Shown here piece after piece: positions 1 through 6,912 of a DNA stretch of 11,901 bases. Numbering within the stretch: position 1 is the first letter of the stretch; the number at the start of each line of letters is the position of its first letter. The stretch is from Pseudomonadota bacterium (GTDB lineage Bacteria; Pseudomonadota; Gammaproteobacteria; Burkholderiales; SG8-39). The notes under the pieces were generated by a model that was not told the DNA's origin, searched no databases, and saw nothing but the letters and a program-made list of their open reading frames with translations. The translations under genes and the position numbers were made by a program. The stretch is from positions 1-11,901 of the forward strand of contig JAJZUN010000039.1 of assembly GCA_021848555.1 (NCBI GenBank), in the 5' to 3' direction.

Positions 1-290
1 GCGAGGCGCGCCGCTTCGAACGGGCCTTCGCTGTAGATGCCGTTGACGATGGGCAGGCGCTTGCCGATTTCATCCTGGGTGATGGCGAGCACGCGAACCT
101 GCTCGTCGAAGCTGCAGGAAGCCACTTCCGACGCATGCGCGTTGATGGTAATGGCGCAGAGGCCTTCGACGGCAGCGATGTCGCGCAGGTGCGAGCGGAA
201 GGACGCCTCGTCGATGGAAAGGTCTTCGTTGAACGGCAGCAGCGCGGCGGGGATCACGCCGTGCGGAATATAGTTTTTGTGTCTGGGCAT
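1..290 (-). CDS. Dihydrodipicolinate synthase (DHDPS) family protein, C-terminus cut off by window edge
   Basis: Reading the minus strand from the ATG at 290 gives 96 residues open to the window edge, beginning MPRHKNYIPHGVIPAALLPF. The 'GVIPAALLPFNEDLSIDEAS' opening is the first strand and helix of the DHDPS/N-acetylneuraminate lyase TIM barrel, whose members do Schiff-base aldolase, lyase or dehydratase chemistry on 2-oxo acids. The loop that reads GTTGE in true DapA reads NAHASE here (around residues 50-55), so lysine biosynthesis is unlikely and a catabolic aldolase or hydratase is more plausible. The Schiff-base lysine would lie beyond the window. An AAGGA Shine-Dalgarno sequence sits 7 nt before the ATG. 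The gene follows the amidohydrolase gene by 26 bp on the same strand, so it is probably the third gene of that operon. The family call is firm; the substrate is unknown. Confidence 0.85.
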   Translation of the reverse strand, partial: MPRHKNYIPHGVIPAALLPFNEDLSIDEASFRSHLRDIAAVEGLCAITINAHASEVASCSFDEQVRVLAITQDEIGKRLPIVNGIYSEGPFEAARL

Positions 291-316
291 GGTCTGGTCC
301 TTGGTGGCTTGCGCGG

Positions 317-1513
317 CTAGTGCGCCGCGCCTGAATAATCCTGGGGCACGCGGCACTCGGCCACGCGCACGCTGCGCATGGGCGCCGGCGTGTTGCGGCT
401 GCGGCCGACGAAGCGCGGCACGCCGTCGGTGACGACCGCGGCCACGGCCGGGATGTCGCCGTTGCGCAGGGCGTCGAGGGCGTTGTCCTTCGAGCCGCCG
501 ACGCAGGCGTCGAGCAGCACCACGTCGGCATCGCAGCCCGGCTGGATGAAGCCCGAGTTCAGCCGGTACACGCGCGCATTGTTCCCGGTCGCCGCGGCGA
601 TCGCCCATTCGACCGGCATGTCGGTGAGGCTGGCCAGATGGCCGATGGTGTAGAGCATGCCCAGCGGCATGATGCCGCTGCCGGTGGGCGTGTCGGTGGC
701 GATCAGGAAACGGTCGAACGCGCCGGCCTTGCGCACCAGGTCGCCGAGCAGCAGCGTGGTGCGCAGATTGCCCGCGGTGCACACCTGCAGGGCGATCGCG
801 CTTTCGTTGACGATGCGCGGGAAATCGCGGTCGGGCATGGCCACCGGGCCGCCGTTGACGTGAAACGACACGTCGGGCTGGATCGCGAGCAGGTGGTCGG
901 CCCAGATGCCGGAGGAGCCGGGGATGGACGAGCCGCCGGTGTGCACCATGGTCACCATGCCGTGCTTTTTCGCCCACGCGATCATGGGGCCGTAGTCATA
1001 GGGCGTCTTGACCGAGCCGAAGCCGGCTTTCGCCAGCCACACGCCCTTGGCCGCGATCTCCGCGAAGTCGGCTTCGGTGAGGCCGGGCTCCAGGATGATG
1101 GAGCCGCCCCAGACGCGCATGCCGCCGGGGCGGTAGTGCTCGAAACATTTCATCGCCGCGACCGCGAGCGCCTTCACCCCTTCCGGATCCTTGGGGCGTC
1201 CCGGGACGTGGACCTCGGAGGCGCTGATCGCCGTGGTCACGCCGCCGTGCACATAGCTCTCCAGAAACCCCACGGTTTTTTGCCGCGGCGTGTAGTCGCC
1301 GAAGGTGTTGTGCACTTGCGAGTCGATCAGGCCCGGAATGGCGGTGGCGCCGTCGGCGTCGATCACGACATCGCAAGCGGCCAGCGCCGCCGCCGACAGC
1401 GAACCGACTTCGACGATGCGGCCGGCTTCCATCAGGATGGCGTCGCCGCTGGCGTAGGGATCGCGCCAGCCGCCTGAGAGTATGGGCCCGAGATTGACGA
1501 TGGCTGTCTTCAT
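317..1513 (-). CDS. Amidohydrolase-superfamily protein, enamidase-like
   Basis: This 398-residue protein has the amidohydrolase layout: an N-terminal beta segment, a metal-dependent barrel from about residue 55, and a C-terminal return to the beta domain ('GCDADVVLLD'). From memory it closely resembles enamidase of Eubacterium barkeri, which hydrolyses 6-oxo-tetrahydronicotinate to 2-formylglutarate. Shared stretches include GDYxPRQKT (72-80), PGRPKD (104-109), HTGGxSIPGSS (191-201), NGGP (220-223) and SRNTP near the C-terminus. Expected metal ligands are present as H68, H191, H218 and D274, and K162 aligns where enamidase has a bridging Glu. The first His of the usual HxH motif is Gln66 (D-S-Q-V-H), which is odd. 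The ATG lies 3 bp after the stop of the preceding minus-strand gene, implying translational coupling. No signal peptide is seen, so it is cytoplasmic. The family is secure; hydrolysis of a cyclic amide or enamide is inferred. Confidence 0.9.
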   Translation of the reverse strand: MKTAIVNLGPILSGGWRDPYASGDAILMEAGRIVEVGSLSAAALAACDVVIDADGATAIPGLIDSQVHNTFGDYTPRQKTVGFLESYVHGGVTTAISASEVHVPGRPKDPEGVKALAVAAMKCFEHYRPGGMRVWGGSIILEPGLTEADFAEIAAKGVWLAKAGFGSVKTPYDYGPMIAWAKKHGMVTMVHTGGSSIPGSSGIWADHLLAIQPDVSFHVNGGPVAMPDRDFPRIVNESAIALQVCTAGNLRTTLLLGDLVRKAGAFDRFLIATDTPTGSGIMPLGMLYTIGHLASLTDMPVEWAIAAATGNNARVYRLNSGFIQPGCDADVVLLDACVGGSKDNALDALRNGDIPAVAAVVTDGVPRFVGRSRNTPAPMRSVRVAECRVPQDYSGAAH

Positions 1514-1516
1514 CGG

Positions 1517-2095
1517 TCAGACCAGGCCGTTCTCGCCTTTGAGCTTGTCGTAGGCGAGGCCGCCGACGCGCGCGTTCAGCCGCCCGCGGTTGGCGAGGCA
1601 CAGGATGACGGCGATTTCATCGGGCATGGGCGCATCGGGCAGCACCAGGGTCATGCCGTCGTAGTGGGAGCGCACATAGAGCGCGTCCTTGCAGCTCATC
1701 GGGATGTCGATAGCCGTGCCGGCCATGGCGACCTTGGTCATGGACGAGATCCAGGCCTTGCCGCCGCCCAGCGCCTCGCGCAGCGGCTCGGCGAACACGG
1801 TCGTGAGCAGGGCATTGGCGTGTTCCTGCTCGCCCGAGATTCCGACCAGCGCCGCCTTGCCCAGGCTTTGCGCGGAGTAGGGCGCCAGCGCCGCCTTCGC
1901 CATGGCGGCGAGCTCTCGGCCGACAGCAGCGCTCGCCGCTATCAGCGGGTTCAGGTTTTTCACATAGCGCCCCGCGTACGGGTTCTCCACCACCAGCACC
2001 GCCGCCACCTTGCGCAGCGGGGTATCCGCGGTCTTGCCCGCCTCGGACAGCCGGTTTTCGACGAAAACAAAACTGCGCCTGATCTTGAGTTTCAT
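1517..2095 (-). CDS. AA_synth (DUF1185) family protein
   Basis: The 192-residue product matches my memory of the 'amino acid synthesis' family (PF06684, formerly DUF1185), small proteins of about 190-200 residues with a chorismate-mutase-like fold and no firmly established reaction. Recognisable parts are the 'VENPYAGRYV' segment (about 36-45), 'VGISGEQEHANALL' (about 84-97), 'GKAWISSMTK' and the C-terminal 'ILCLANRGRLNARVGG'. No signal peptide or membrane helix is visible. The ATG at 2095 has an AGGGA Shine-Dalgarno sequence 6 nt upstream. It is first in a minus-strand operon with the enamidase-like gene (3-bp gap) and the partial DHDPS-family gene. Family members usually sit in catabolic clusters, and the tight coupling here argues for a step in degrading the same compound rather than in amino-acid synthesis. 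That role is inference. Confidence 0.85.
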   Translation of the reverse strand: MKLKIRRSFVFVENRLSEAGKTADTPLRKVAAVLVVENPYAGRYVKNLNPLIAASAAVGRELAAMAKAALAPYSAQSLGKAALVGISGEQEHANALLTTVFAEPLREALGGGKAWISSMTKVAMAGTAIDIPMSCKDALYVRSHYDGMTLVLPDAPMPDEIAVILCLANRGRLNARVGGLAYDKLKGENGLV

Positions 2096-2206
2096 GGTTT
2101 TCCCTGCCTGTTTGGTCGACTTTGACTATTTTGACATGGAACGGCAAAATCAACCGTCCCGTCTGGCGCTGTCAGGCGCCCCACCTTGGCTTAAGGAAAT
2201 CTCCGC
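2096..2206. promoter_or_regulatory. Divergent promoter region between the two catabolic operons
   Basis: This 111-bp gap separates two operons transcribed away from each other, so it must hold both promoters. On the plus strand TTGACT (2122-2127), 17 bp, then CAAAAT (2145-2150) is a plausible sigma-70 promoter; a perfect TTGACA (2131-2136) lacks a good -10. On the minus strand a TTGATT box, 17 bp, then AATAGT is a weaker candidate overlapping the first. TTTGAC occurs twice 9 bp apart (2121-2126 and 2130-2135) beside the palindrome GTCGAC (2115-2120), which could be a regulator site. No transcription factor gene lies in the window. The promoter boxes are read by eye. Confidence 0.5.
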
Positions 2207-3121
2207 GTGTCCAATCCCGAACTCGTCGTTGCCCCGCTCACGCCCTTCACCAGCGATCTGAAGATAGACGCGGCCGCGCTGCAGCGGGAAATCGACTATG
2301 TGATCACCGAATGCGGCGCCACCATGGTCGCCGCCGCCGGCGTCGAGGCGCAGGAATACACCTATCTCGGCCTGGCCGAGCGCAAGGATCTGATCCGACA
2401 GACGCTGGAATTCGTTGCCGGACGCTGTCCGGTGATGGTCGGCATTTCCCACCCGTCGTTCAGGACAGCGATTGAACTCGCGCAGTTCGCGCACGGCCTC
2501 GGCGCGCACGCGGTGCAGATGCTGGCGCCGTTGCGGCCTTTCGGCGGACCGCCCAACGAGCGCGATCTGGTGGCGTATTTTGAAGCAGTGGCACGCGAGT
2601 CGCCGCTGCCGATGACGCTCTATCTGAATTCCGGTCCGGGCGCGGACGTGTCGGTTGCGGCCACCATCGCCATCGCCAGCATCGACAAGGTGCGCTATAT
2701 CAAGGAAAGCTCGCGCGACCTCGCCCGGGTTTCGCGCCTGATCGTCGAAATCGACCACGCCGGACACGCGCGCTACTTCACCACGGTGCAGATGCTGCTC
2801 GCCACCCTGGAACTGGGAGGCTCGGGGGCGACCATGCCGCCGCCGGCCGCAGAAATCGCGCGCCAGGTCATAGCCGCCTTCGTCGCCGGCGACTACCGGC
2901 GCGCGGCCGAGATCCAGTTGCAGTTCGCCCTGTTTCCATCGAAATGGATGCACCGCGGCCTGACGGCGACGATGAAGACCGCCATGGGCCTGATCGGGCT
3001 GCCGGTGGGCGGCCTCTACCCGCCTTATGTGTCGCTCGATGCCGGCGAAACCGCGGCGCTGGCCGATTATCTCAAGACCACGGTACTGGCGAAAAGGCTG
3101 AGGCAACATGCTGAACATTAA
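2207..3121 (+). CDS. Dihydrodipicolinate synthase family protein (catabolic type)
   Basis: This is a 304-residue, full-length DHDPS/NAL-family TIM-barrel enzyme starting with GTG, with AAGGA 9 nt upstream. The Schiff-base lysine is K166 in 'VRYIKESS', and Y139 in 'MTLYLNSGPG' is the usual catalytic Tyr position. The substrate-carboxylate loop, GTTGE in DapA, reads AAGVEAQE (about 43-50), so it is probably not a lysine-pathway DapA. The expected activity is aldol or retro-aldol cleavage, or dehydration, of a 2-oxo acid-like substrate in the cytoplasm. It diverges from the enamidase-like operon, and its last 14 bp overlap the next gene. It differs markedly from the partial homologue at 1-290, so these are two paralogous lineages rather than a recent duplication. 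Confidence 0.9.
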   Translation: MSNPELVVAPLTPFTSDLKIDAAALQREIDYVITECGATMVAAAGVEAQEYTYLGLAERKDLIRQTLEFVAGRCPVMVGISHPSFRTAIELAQFAHGLGAHAVQMLAPLRPFGGPPNERDLVAYFEAVARESPLPMTLYLNSGPGADVSVAATIAIASIDKVRYIKESSRDLARVSRLIVEIDHAGHARYFTTVQMLLATLELGGSGATMPPPAAEIARQVIAAFVAGDYRRAAEIQLQFALFPSKWMHRGLTATMKTAMGLIGLPVGGLYPPYVSLDAGETAALADYLKTTVLAKRLRQHAEH

Positions 3122-3542
3122 ACGGCTGGACATCGATGAGGCGCAGATCCTGATCGAGGGCGCGGCGGCCAAGGCGCGAGAAATCGGGATTGCGATGTGC
3201 ATTGCGGTCACGGACGAATCCGGCCATTTGCTGCGCTTCGAGCGCATGAACGGGGGCAAGATCAGCAGCATTGCCATCGCCATCGACAAGGCGGCCACCG
3301 GCGCCGTCGCGCGCAACGGGACGCATGTGTACAACCAGTTGTGCGTGCCCGGCAGTCCGACTTTCGGCATACACATCACCAACGGCGGCCACTTCAGCAT
3401 CATCGGCGGCGGCCTGCCGGTATTCGTCGGCGGCGAAATCGTCGGCGGCATAGGCGTGAGCTCCGGAACGGCCGAGCAGGACCGCATTTGCGCCGAAGCG
3501 GCGATCCAGCATTTCTGCGCGACGACCGGCAGCAAAGCCTGA
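3108..3542 (+). CDS. GlcG/HbpS-like (PF03928) protein
   Basis: The 144-residue protein belongs to the GlcG/HbpS family, whose members include haem-binding HbpS of Streptomyces and GlcG of glycolate operons. Family hallmarks are 'AVTDESGHLLRFERM' (about 33-47) with a downstream 'DKAATGA', and the glycine-rich 'GGGLPVFVGGEIVGG' followed by 'GVSSGTAEQD'. It starts inside the preceding DHDPS-family gene (14-bp overlap), so the two are translationally coupled. AAGG and GAGG elements lie just upstream of the ATG. No signal peptide is visible, so it is likely cytoplasmic, unlike secreted HbpS. Such proteins often accompany catabolic enzymes with no known reaction; a small accessory or lyase-like role is possible. 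The family assignment is good; the function is unknown. Confidence 0.87.
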   Translation: MLNIKRLDIDEAQILIEGAAAKAREIGIAMCIAVTDESGHLLRFERMNGGKISSIAIAIDKAATGAVARNGTHVYNQLCVPGSPTFGIHITNGGHFSIIGGGLPVFVGGEIVGGIGVSSGTAEQDRICAEAAIQHFCATTGSKA

Positions 3543-3545
3543 GAT

Positions 3546-3589
3546 TCCCCGGATATTGCCGGGGGACGGCAGCCTGGGCAGCGCCGTCC
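3546..3589 (+). other. Two overlapping hairpins downstream of the GlcG-like gene
   Basis: The first stem pairs CCCCGG (3547-3552) with CCGGGG (3559-3564) around a 6-nt loop. The second pairs GGACGGC (3564-3570) with GCCGTCC (3583-3589) around a 12-nt loop. They abut at one G. Neither has a T-run, so they are not typical intrinsic terminators; they may stabilise the 3' end or slow polymerase. Confidence 0.35.
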
Positions 3590-3630
3590 TCGGGCGTCGC
3601 TGGCCGGCGCGCGGCTTGCCGCGAGCTTGC

Positions 3631-3659
3631 TTGACCGGACATTTGATTTAATGCAGTAT
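3631..3659 (+). promoter_or_regulatory. Candidate sigma-70 promoter of the ABC transporter operon
   Basis: TTGACC (3631-3636), 17 bp, then CAGTAT (3654-3659) lies in an AT-richer patch of the 203-bp gap before the binding-protein gene. The -35 matches 5 of 6 consensus bases; the -10 matches only 3. The predicted leader is about 80 nt. Transcription could also enter from the upstream operon. Confidence 0.35.
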
Positions 3660-3684
3660 TGCTCGCGTTGAAAAAAATCGGCAA

Positions 3685-3706
3685 AGCCGCAACCCAAACT
3701 GCGGCT
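3685..3706 (+). other. Leader hairpin before the binding-protein gene
   Basis: AGCCGCA (3685-3691) pairs perfectly with TGCGGCT (3700-3706) around an 8-nt loop, in the predicted leader about 40 nt before the start codon. It could stabilise the mRNA or be regulatory. It matches no riboswitch I know. Confidence 0.35.
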
Positions 3707-3745
3707 GAAACGATCATCCCCATACAGCAACGAGGAGAAGAAACC

Positions 3746-5026
3746 ATGCGTGGTCTGAGCAAACTGGCGGCGGCAGTTGTCGCAGCATTCGCGGTAGCAC
3801 CGGTCACTGGGTTGGCGCAGGACGCGGCCCCGGTAAAGATCGGGATAGTCACCTTCCTGTCGGGCCCGGCGGCTTCGCCTTTCGGCGTGCCGGCGCGCAA
3901 TGCGGCTGAGGTGATGACCGAGTTGCTGAACGCAGGCAAGGTGCCTGGCGCCTACGCGACCAAGGGCTATGGCGGTGCCAAGGTCGAGACCGTGATCATC
4001 GACGAAGCCGGCAGCAGCACAACGCAAGTCACCGAGTACCGCAACCTGGTGCAGCGCCACAATGTCGATGTCGTCATCGGCTATGTTTCCAGCGGCAATT
4101 GCATCGCGATTGCGCCGGTGGCGGAAGAATTGAAAAAATTGACCAATTTCTTCGATTGCGGCACGCCGCGCATCTTCGAGGACGGCAATTACAAGTATGT
4201 ATTCCGTACTTCGCCGACCGCGACCATGGACAGCGTCGGCGCGGCGCTGTACATCAAAGATGCCAAGCCGAAAATGAAATCGATTGCCGGCCTCAACCAG
4301 AACTACGCCTGGGGGCAGGATTCCTGGGGAGATTTCGAGGCGGCGATGAAACAATTGGTGCCTGGCGTTGAAGTCAAGACCTCGCAGATGCCCAAGCTGT
4401 TCGCGGGGCAGTACAACGCCGAGATCTCGACCCTGCTCGGCGCCAAAGCGGACGTGATCCATTCGAGCTTCTACGACGGCGACCTCGAGGCCCTGCTGCT
4501 GCAGGCGGCACCGCGTGGCCTGTTCAAGAAGAGCACCGGGATCCTGACCACGGGCGAGACCGCCATGTGGAAACTCGCCGCGCAGATCCCTGACGGCACC
4601 GTACTCGGGGCCCGCGGCCCGTTCGGACCGTATGCGCCCAAGAGCGAACTGAACACCTGGTTCGACAAGGAGTTCCGCGATCGTTACCAGGTGCCGCCGA
4701 CCTACCCGTCTTATCAGATGGCGCAGGCGATTCTGGGCGTCAAGGCGGCATGGGAGAAGGCGCAGGCCGCCAACGGCGGCAAGCGACCGAGCACCGAACA
4801 GGTGGCCGCTGCGCTCGAGAACCTGACGTTCGATGGTCCCGGCGGCACGGTGAAAATGGCCATCGGCAAAGGCCACCAGGCGATTATGGAAACGGTCTAT
4901 GGCATGTCCAAGGTCATGGGCGGCAAGATGACGGTCACCAACGTCAAGCGCTATCCGGCCGAGAAGGTCAATCCGCCGGAAGGTGTGAAAAGCGCCGACT
5001 GGATCAAGGGCGGGTTCAAGAACTAA
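3746..5026 (+). CDS. Periplasmic substrate-binding protein of Liv-type ABC transporter
   Basis: The 426-residue product is a type-1 periplasmic binding protein (Peripla_BP_6). A clear signal peptide occupies about residues 1-24 (MRGLSK, then an Ala/Val core, ending GLA-Q). The mature start 'VKIGIVTFLSGPAASPFG' is the canonical first strand and ligand loop. Later parts include 'VIIDEAGSSTTQVTEYRNLV' and 'VDVVIGYVSSGNCIAIAPV', with Cys residues in 'SGNC' and 'FFDCGTP' that could form a disulphide. I chose the ATG at 3746 over earlier in-frame starts because GAGGAGAAG lies just upstream and the signal peptide begins there. It captures substrate and delivers it to the permeases encoded next. Liv-type binding proteins bind amino acids, amides, short-chain amides or aromatic acids; specificity cannot be read here. 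The neighbouring enamidase and aldolase genes suggest a catabolic substrate other than leucine. Confidence 0.93.
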   Translation: MRGLSKLAAAVVAAFAVAPVTGLAQDAAPVKIGIVTFLSGPAASPFGVPARNAAEVMTELLNAGKVPGAYATKGYGGAKVETVIIDEAGSSTTQVTEYRNLVQRHNVDVVIGYVSSGNCIAIAPVAEELKKLTNFFDCGTPRIFEDGNYKYVFRTSPTATMDSVGAALYIKDAKPKMKSIAGLNQNYAWGQDSWGDFEAAMKQLVPGVEVKTSQMPKLFAGQYNAEISTLLGAKADVIHSSFYDGDLEALLLQAAPRGLFKKSTGILTTGETAMWKLAAQIPDGTVLGARGPFGPYAPKSELNTWFDKEFRDRYQVPPTYPSYQMAQAILGVKAAWEKAQAANGGKRPSTEQVAAALENLTFDGPGGTVKMAIGKGHQAIMETVYGMSKVMGGKMTVTNVKRYPAEKVNPPEGVKSADWIKGGFKN

Positions 5027-5039
5027 ACTCAACTGGGAG

Positions 5040-5066
5040 CGGCCGCCCGCTGCGGGCGGCCGTTTT
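5040..5066 (+). terminator. Intra-operon hairpin with T-run (attenuator)
   Basis: CGGCCGCCCG (5040-5049) pairs perfectly with CGGGCGGCCG (5053-5062), followed by TTTT. It lies 14 bp after the binding-protein stop codon and 17 bp before the permease ATG. As a partial terminator it would let the binding protein be made in excess over the membrane subunits, a common arrangement in importer operons. Confidence 0.8.
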
Positions 5067-5082
5067 CCTCCCGTTTCATCTC

Positions 5083-5979
5083 ATGGATCAAATCCTCACC
5101 GTCATAGTTGACGGCATCATCTATTCGTCCTGGCTGTTCGTGGCGGCCATCGGGCTGACGCTGATCTATGGCGTGATGAAAATCGTCAACCTCACCCACG
5201 GCAGCTTTTACGCGCTGGGTGCCTACGCCGGCGCGTCGTTCACCGGGGCGTGGCTCGCGCGCGGCTATCCGCCTATGCTGTCCTATGCGGTGCTGCTCGC
5301 TTCGGCGCTGATCGTGGCCCTGGTGGTTGCGCCCTTGATCGAGCGCGGCATCCTGCGCTTCATGTACGCCAAGGACGAGGTGGTGATCATGCTCATCACC
5401 TACGCGCTGTTCCTGATCCTCGAGGACGTGATCAAACTGGTGTGGGGCGTGGACCCGTATTTCATCGCCGAACCCTACGGCCTCCTGGGCAGTTTCGAGG
5501 TCGGCGAGATGACCTATCCGACCTACAACCTGATCCTGGTGGGCATCGCGATCGTCTCGGGCGTCGGCCTGACGCTGCTCTTGCGCGGGACCCGCTTCGG
5601 CAAACTGCTGCGCACCGTGATCCACGATCCGGAGGTGAGCCGCGCCATGGGGATCAACGTCGACCGCTTTTATCTGGTGACGTTCACCTTCGGTTCCCTG
5701 CTCGCCGCCATCGGCGGCGCGTTCACCGCGCCCACCGTTTCCGTGGTGCCGGGCTTGGGCGTCGAGATCATCGTGCTGTCGTTTGCCGTCATCGTGATCG
5801 GCGGCATGGGCAGCCTGCCGGGTGCGGCGCTGGGCGCGGTCATCGTCGGCCTGGTGCGCTCGGCCGCGATCCACTATGCGCCCGCGGTGGAACTGTTCGT
5901 CATCTACTTCGTCATGGCGCTGGTGCTCGCGTTCCGGCCGCGCGGGCTGTTCAGCCTGGCCGAGCCGAGGAAGATATGA
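5083..5979 (+). CDS. Branched-chain amino acid-type ABC permease, LivH family
   Basis: This 298-residue integral inner-membrane protein is a LivH-type permease (BPD_transp_2). It has about eight hydrophobic segments, beginning 'QILTVIVDGIIYSSWLFVAAIGLTLIYGVMKIVNL' read in two parts, with the typical 'VNLTHGSFYALGAYAG' (about 34-49). The coupling-helix region contains 'GTRFGKLLRTVIHDPEVSRAMGI', and the characteristic 'GGMGSLPGAALGAVIVG' lies near residue 240. It forms the membrane channel with the next gene product. I see no good Shine-Dalgarno sequence before the ATG at 5083; the upstream hairpin is only 17 bp away, so initiation may depend on mRNA structure. The stop codon overlaps the next start (ATGA). 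Confidence 0.93.
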   Translation: MDQILTVIVDGIIYSSWLFVAAIGLTLIYGVMKIVNLTHGSFYALGAYAGASFTGAWLARGYPPMLSYAVLLASALIVALVVAPLIERGILRFMYAKDEVVIMLITYALFLILEDVIKLVWGVDPYFIAEPYGLLGSFEVGEMTYPTYNLILVGIAIVSGVGLTLLLRGTRFGKLLRTVIHDPEVSRAMGINVDRFYLVTFTFGSLLAAIGGAFTAPTVSVVPGLGVEIIVLSFAVIVIGGMGSLPGAALGAVIVGLVRSAAIHYAPAVELFVIYFVMALVLAFRPRGLFSLAEPRKI

Positions 5980-6911
5980 ACAGCAACCGCACGCTGCTGA
6001 TCCTCGGCGTGGTTCTGCTCGCGGTGGTCGGCGCCGGTCCGCTGTTGCCGCAGTGGGCCATGTTCCTGCTCACCATCGCCATCGCCAAGGGCCTGGTGGC
6101 GCAGGGCCTGATGCTGCAGTTGCGCGCCGGCCTGGTGTCCTTCGGCCAGGGGCTTTACTACTGCATCGGTGCCTATACCGCCGGCATTCTGGGCCGCTAC
6201 TTCGGCATCAGCGACATGCTGCTGGAAATGATCTGCGGCGCCGCGGTGGCCGCGTTCATCGCCTTCATCCTCGGTTTCCTGCTCGCCCGTTACCGCGGCA
6301 TTTTCTACGGCCTGCTGAGCCTGGCGCTGTCGATGATCCTCTACGGGCTGCTGGTCAAGAGCGAAGCGCTGGGATCGACCGACGGCATCAATATCCTGCC
6401 CTCGACCGTGTTCGGCATCCGGCCCGGCCAGGAGTCGGTGCGCCACGTCGTGCTGGTCGCCGGCTGCGCCATCGCTTTCATTGCGACGCTGCTGGTGCAG
6501 CGCTATCTCAACACCCCCCTGGGCCAGTTGGCCGCGGCGATCAAGGACAACGAAATCCGGGTGGAGTACATGGGCGCCTCGGTGCGCGAGGCGATCCACA
6601 TCAAATACGTGGTCGCCGCTGCGCTCTCCGGCATCGGCGGCGCGCTGGCGGCGACCACGGTCGGGCACATCGATCCGGACATGGCGTACTGGACCACTTC
6701 GGGCGAGTTCATTTTCATCACCATCCTCGCCGGCACGAGAAGCGTGGTCGCGCCGTTTCTCGGCGCCGCCATTTTCGGCATCATCCACACGGTGGCCTAC
6801 GACGTCTCGCCCAATACCTGGCAAATGACCCTCGGGATCGCGCTGCTGCTGGTGATCCTGTTCCTGCCCGAGGGGCTGTGGTCGCTGTTCAACCGGCGCA
6901 AGGCGGCGTGA
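5976..6911 (+). CDS. Branched-chain amino acid-type ABC permease, LivM family
   Basis: This 311-residue LivM-type permease pairs with the LivH-type protein. About eight to nine hydrophobic segments are visible. Family signatures include 'LMLQLRAGLVSFGQGLYYCIGAYTAG' (read as two halves, about 44-69), 'YRGIFYGLLSLALSMI', 'STDGINILP', and 'AIKDNEIRVEYMGASV' as the ATPase-coupling loop. The loop normally reading near G-G-R-G-T-x-x-G-P reads AGTRSVVAPFLGAAIFG here, so it is somewhat divergent. The start ATG overlaps the preceding stop by 4 bp. The stop TGA lies 1 bp before the ATPase start codon, indicating tight translational coupling. Confidence 0.93.
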   Translation: MNSNRTLLILGVVLLAVVGAGPLLPQWAMFLLTIAIAKGLVAQGLMLQLRAGLVSFGQGLYYCIGAYTAGILGRYFGISDMLLEMICGAAVAAFIAFILGFLLARYRGIFYGLLSLALSMILYGLLVKSEALGSTDGINILPSTVFGIRPGQESVRHVVLVAGCAIAFIATLLVQRYLNTPLGQLAAAIKDNEIRVEYMGASVREAIHIKYVVAAALSGIGGALAATTVGHIDPDMAYWTTSGEFIFITILAGTRSVVAPFLGAAIFGIIHTVAYDVSPNTWQMTLGIALLLVILFLPEGLWSLFNRRKAA

Positions 6912-6912
6912 C

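Noticed and set aside
638..1477. A 279-codon plus-strand frame opposite the enamidase-like gene
   Set aside because: It is compositionally antisense-like (Gly/Arg/His/Ala), while the minus strand encodes a clear amidohydrolase.
3659..3745. An upstream in-frame start adding 29 residues to the binding protein
   Set aside because: It would bury the signal peptide and the GAGGAGAAG ribosome site; the ATG at 3746 explains both.
2150..5032. A 960-codon open frame on the minus strand opposite the DHDPS-family, GlcG-like and binding-protein genes
   Set aside because: Its translation is Arg/His/Gly-rich with no recognisable domain, and it opposes three well-supported plus-strand genes. High-GC DNA commonly leaves such antisense frames open.
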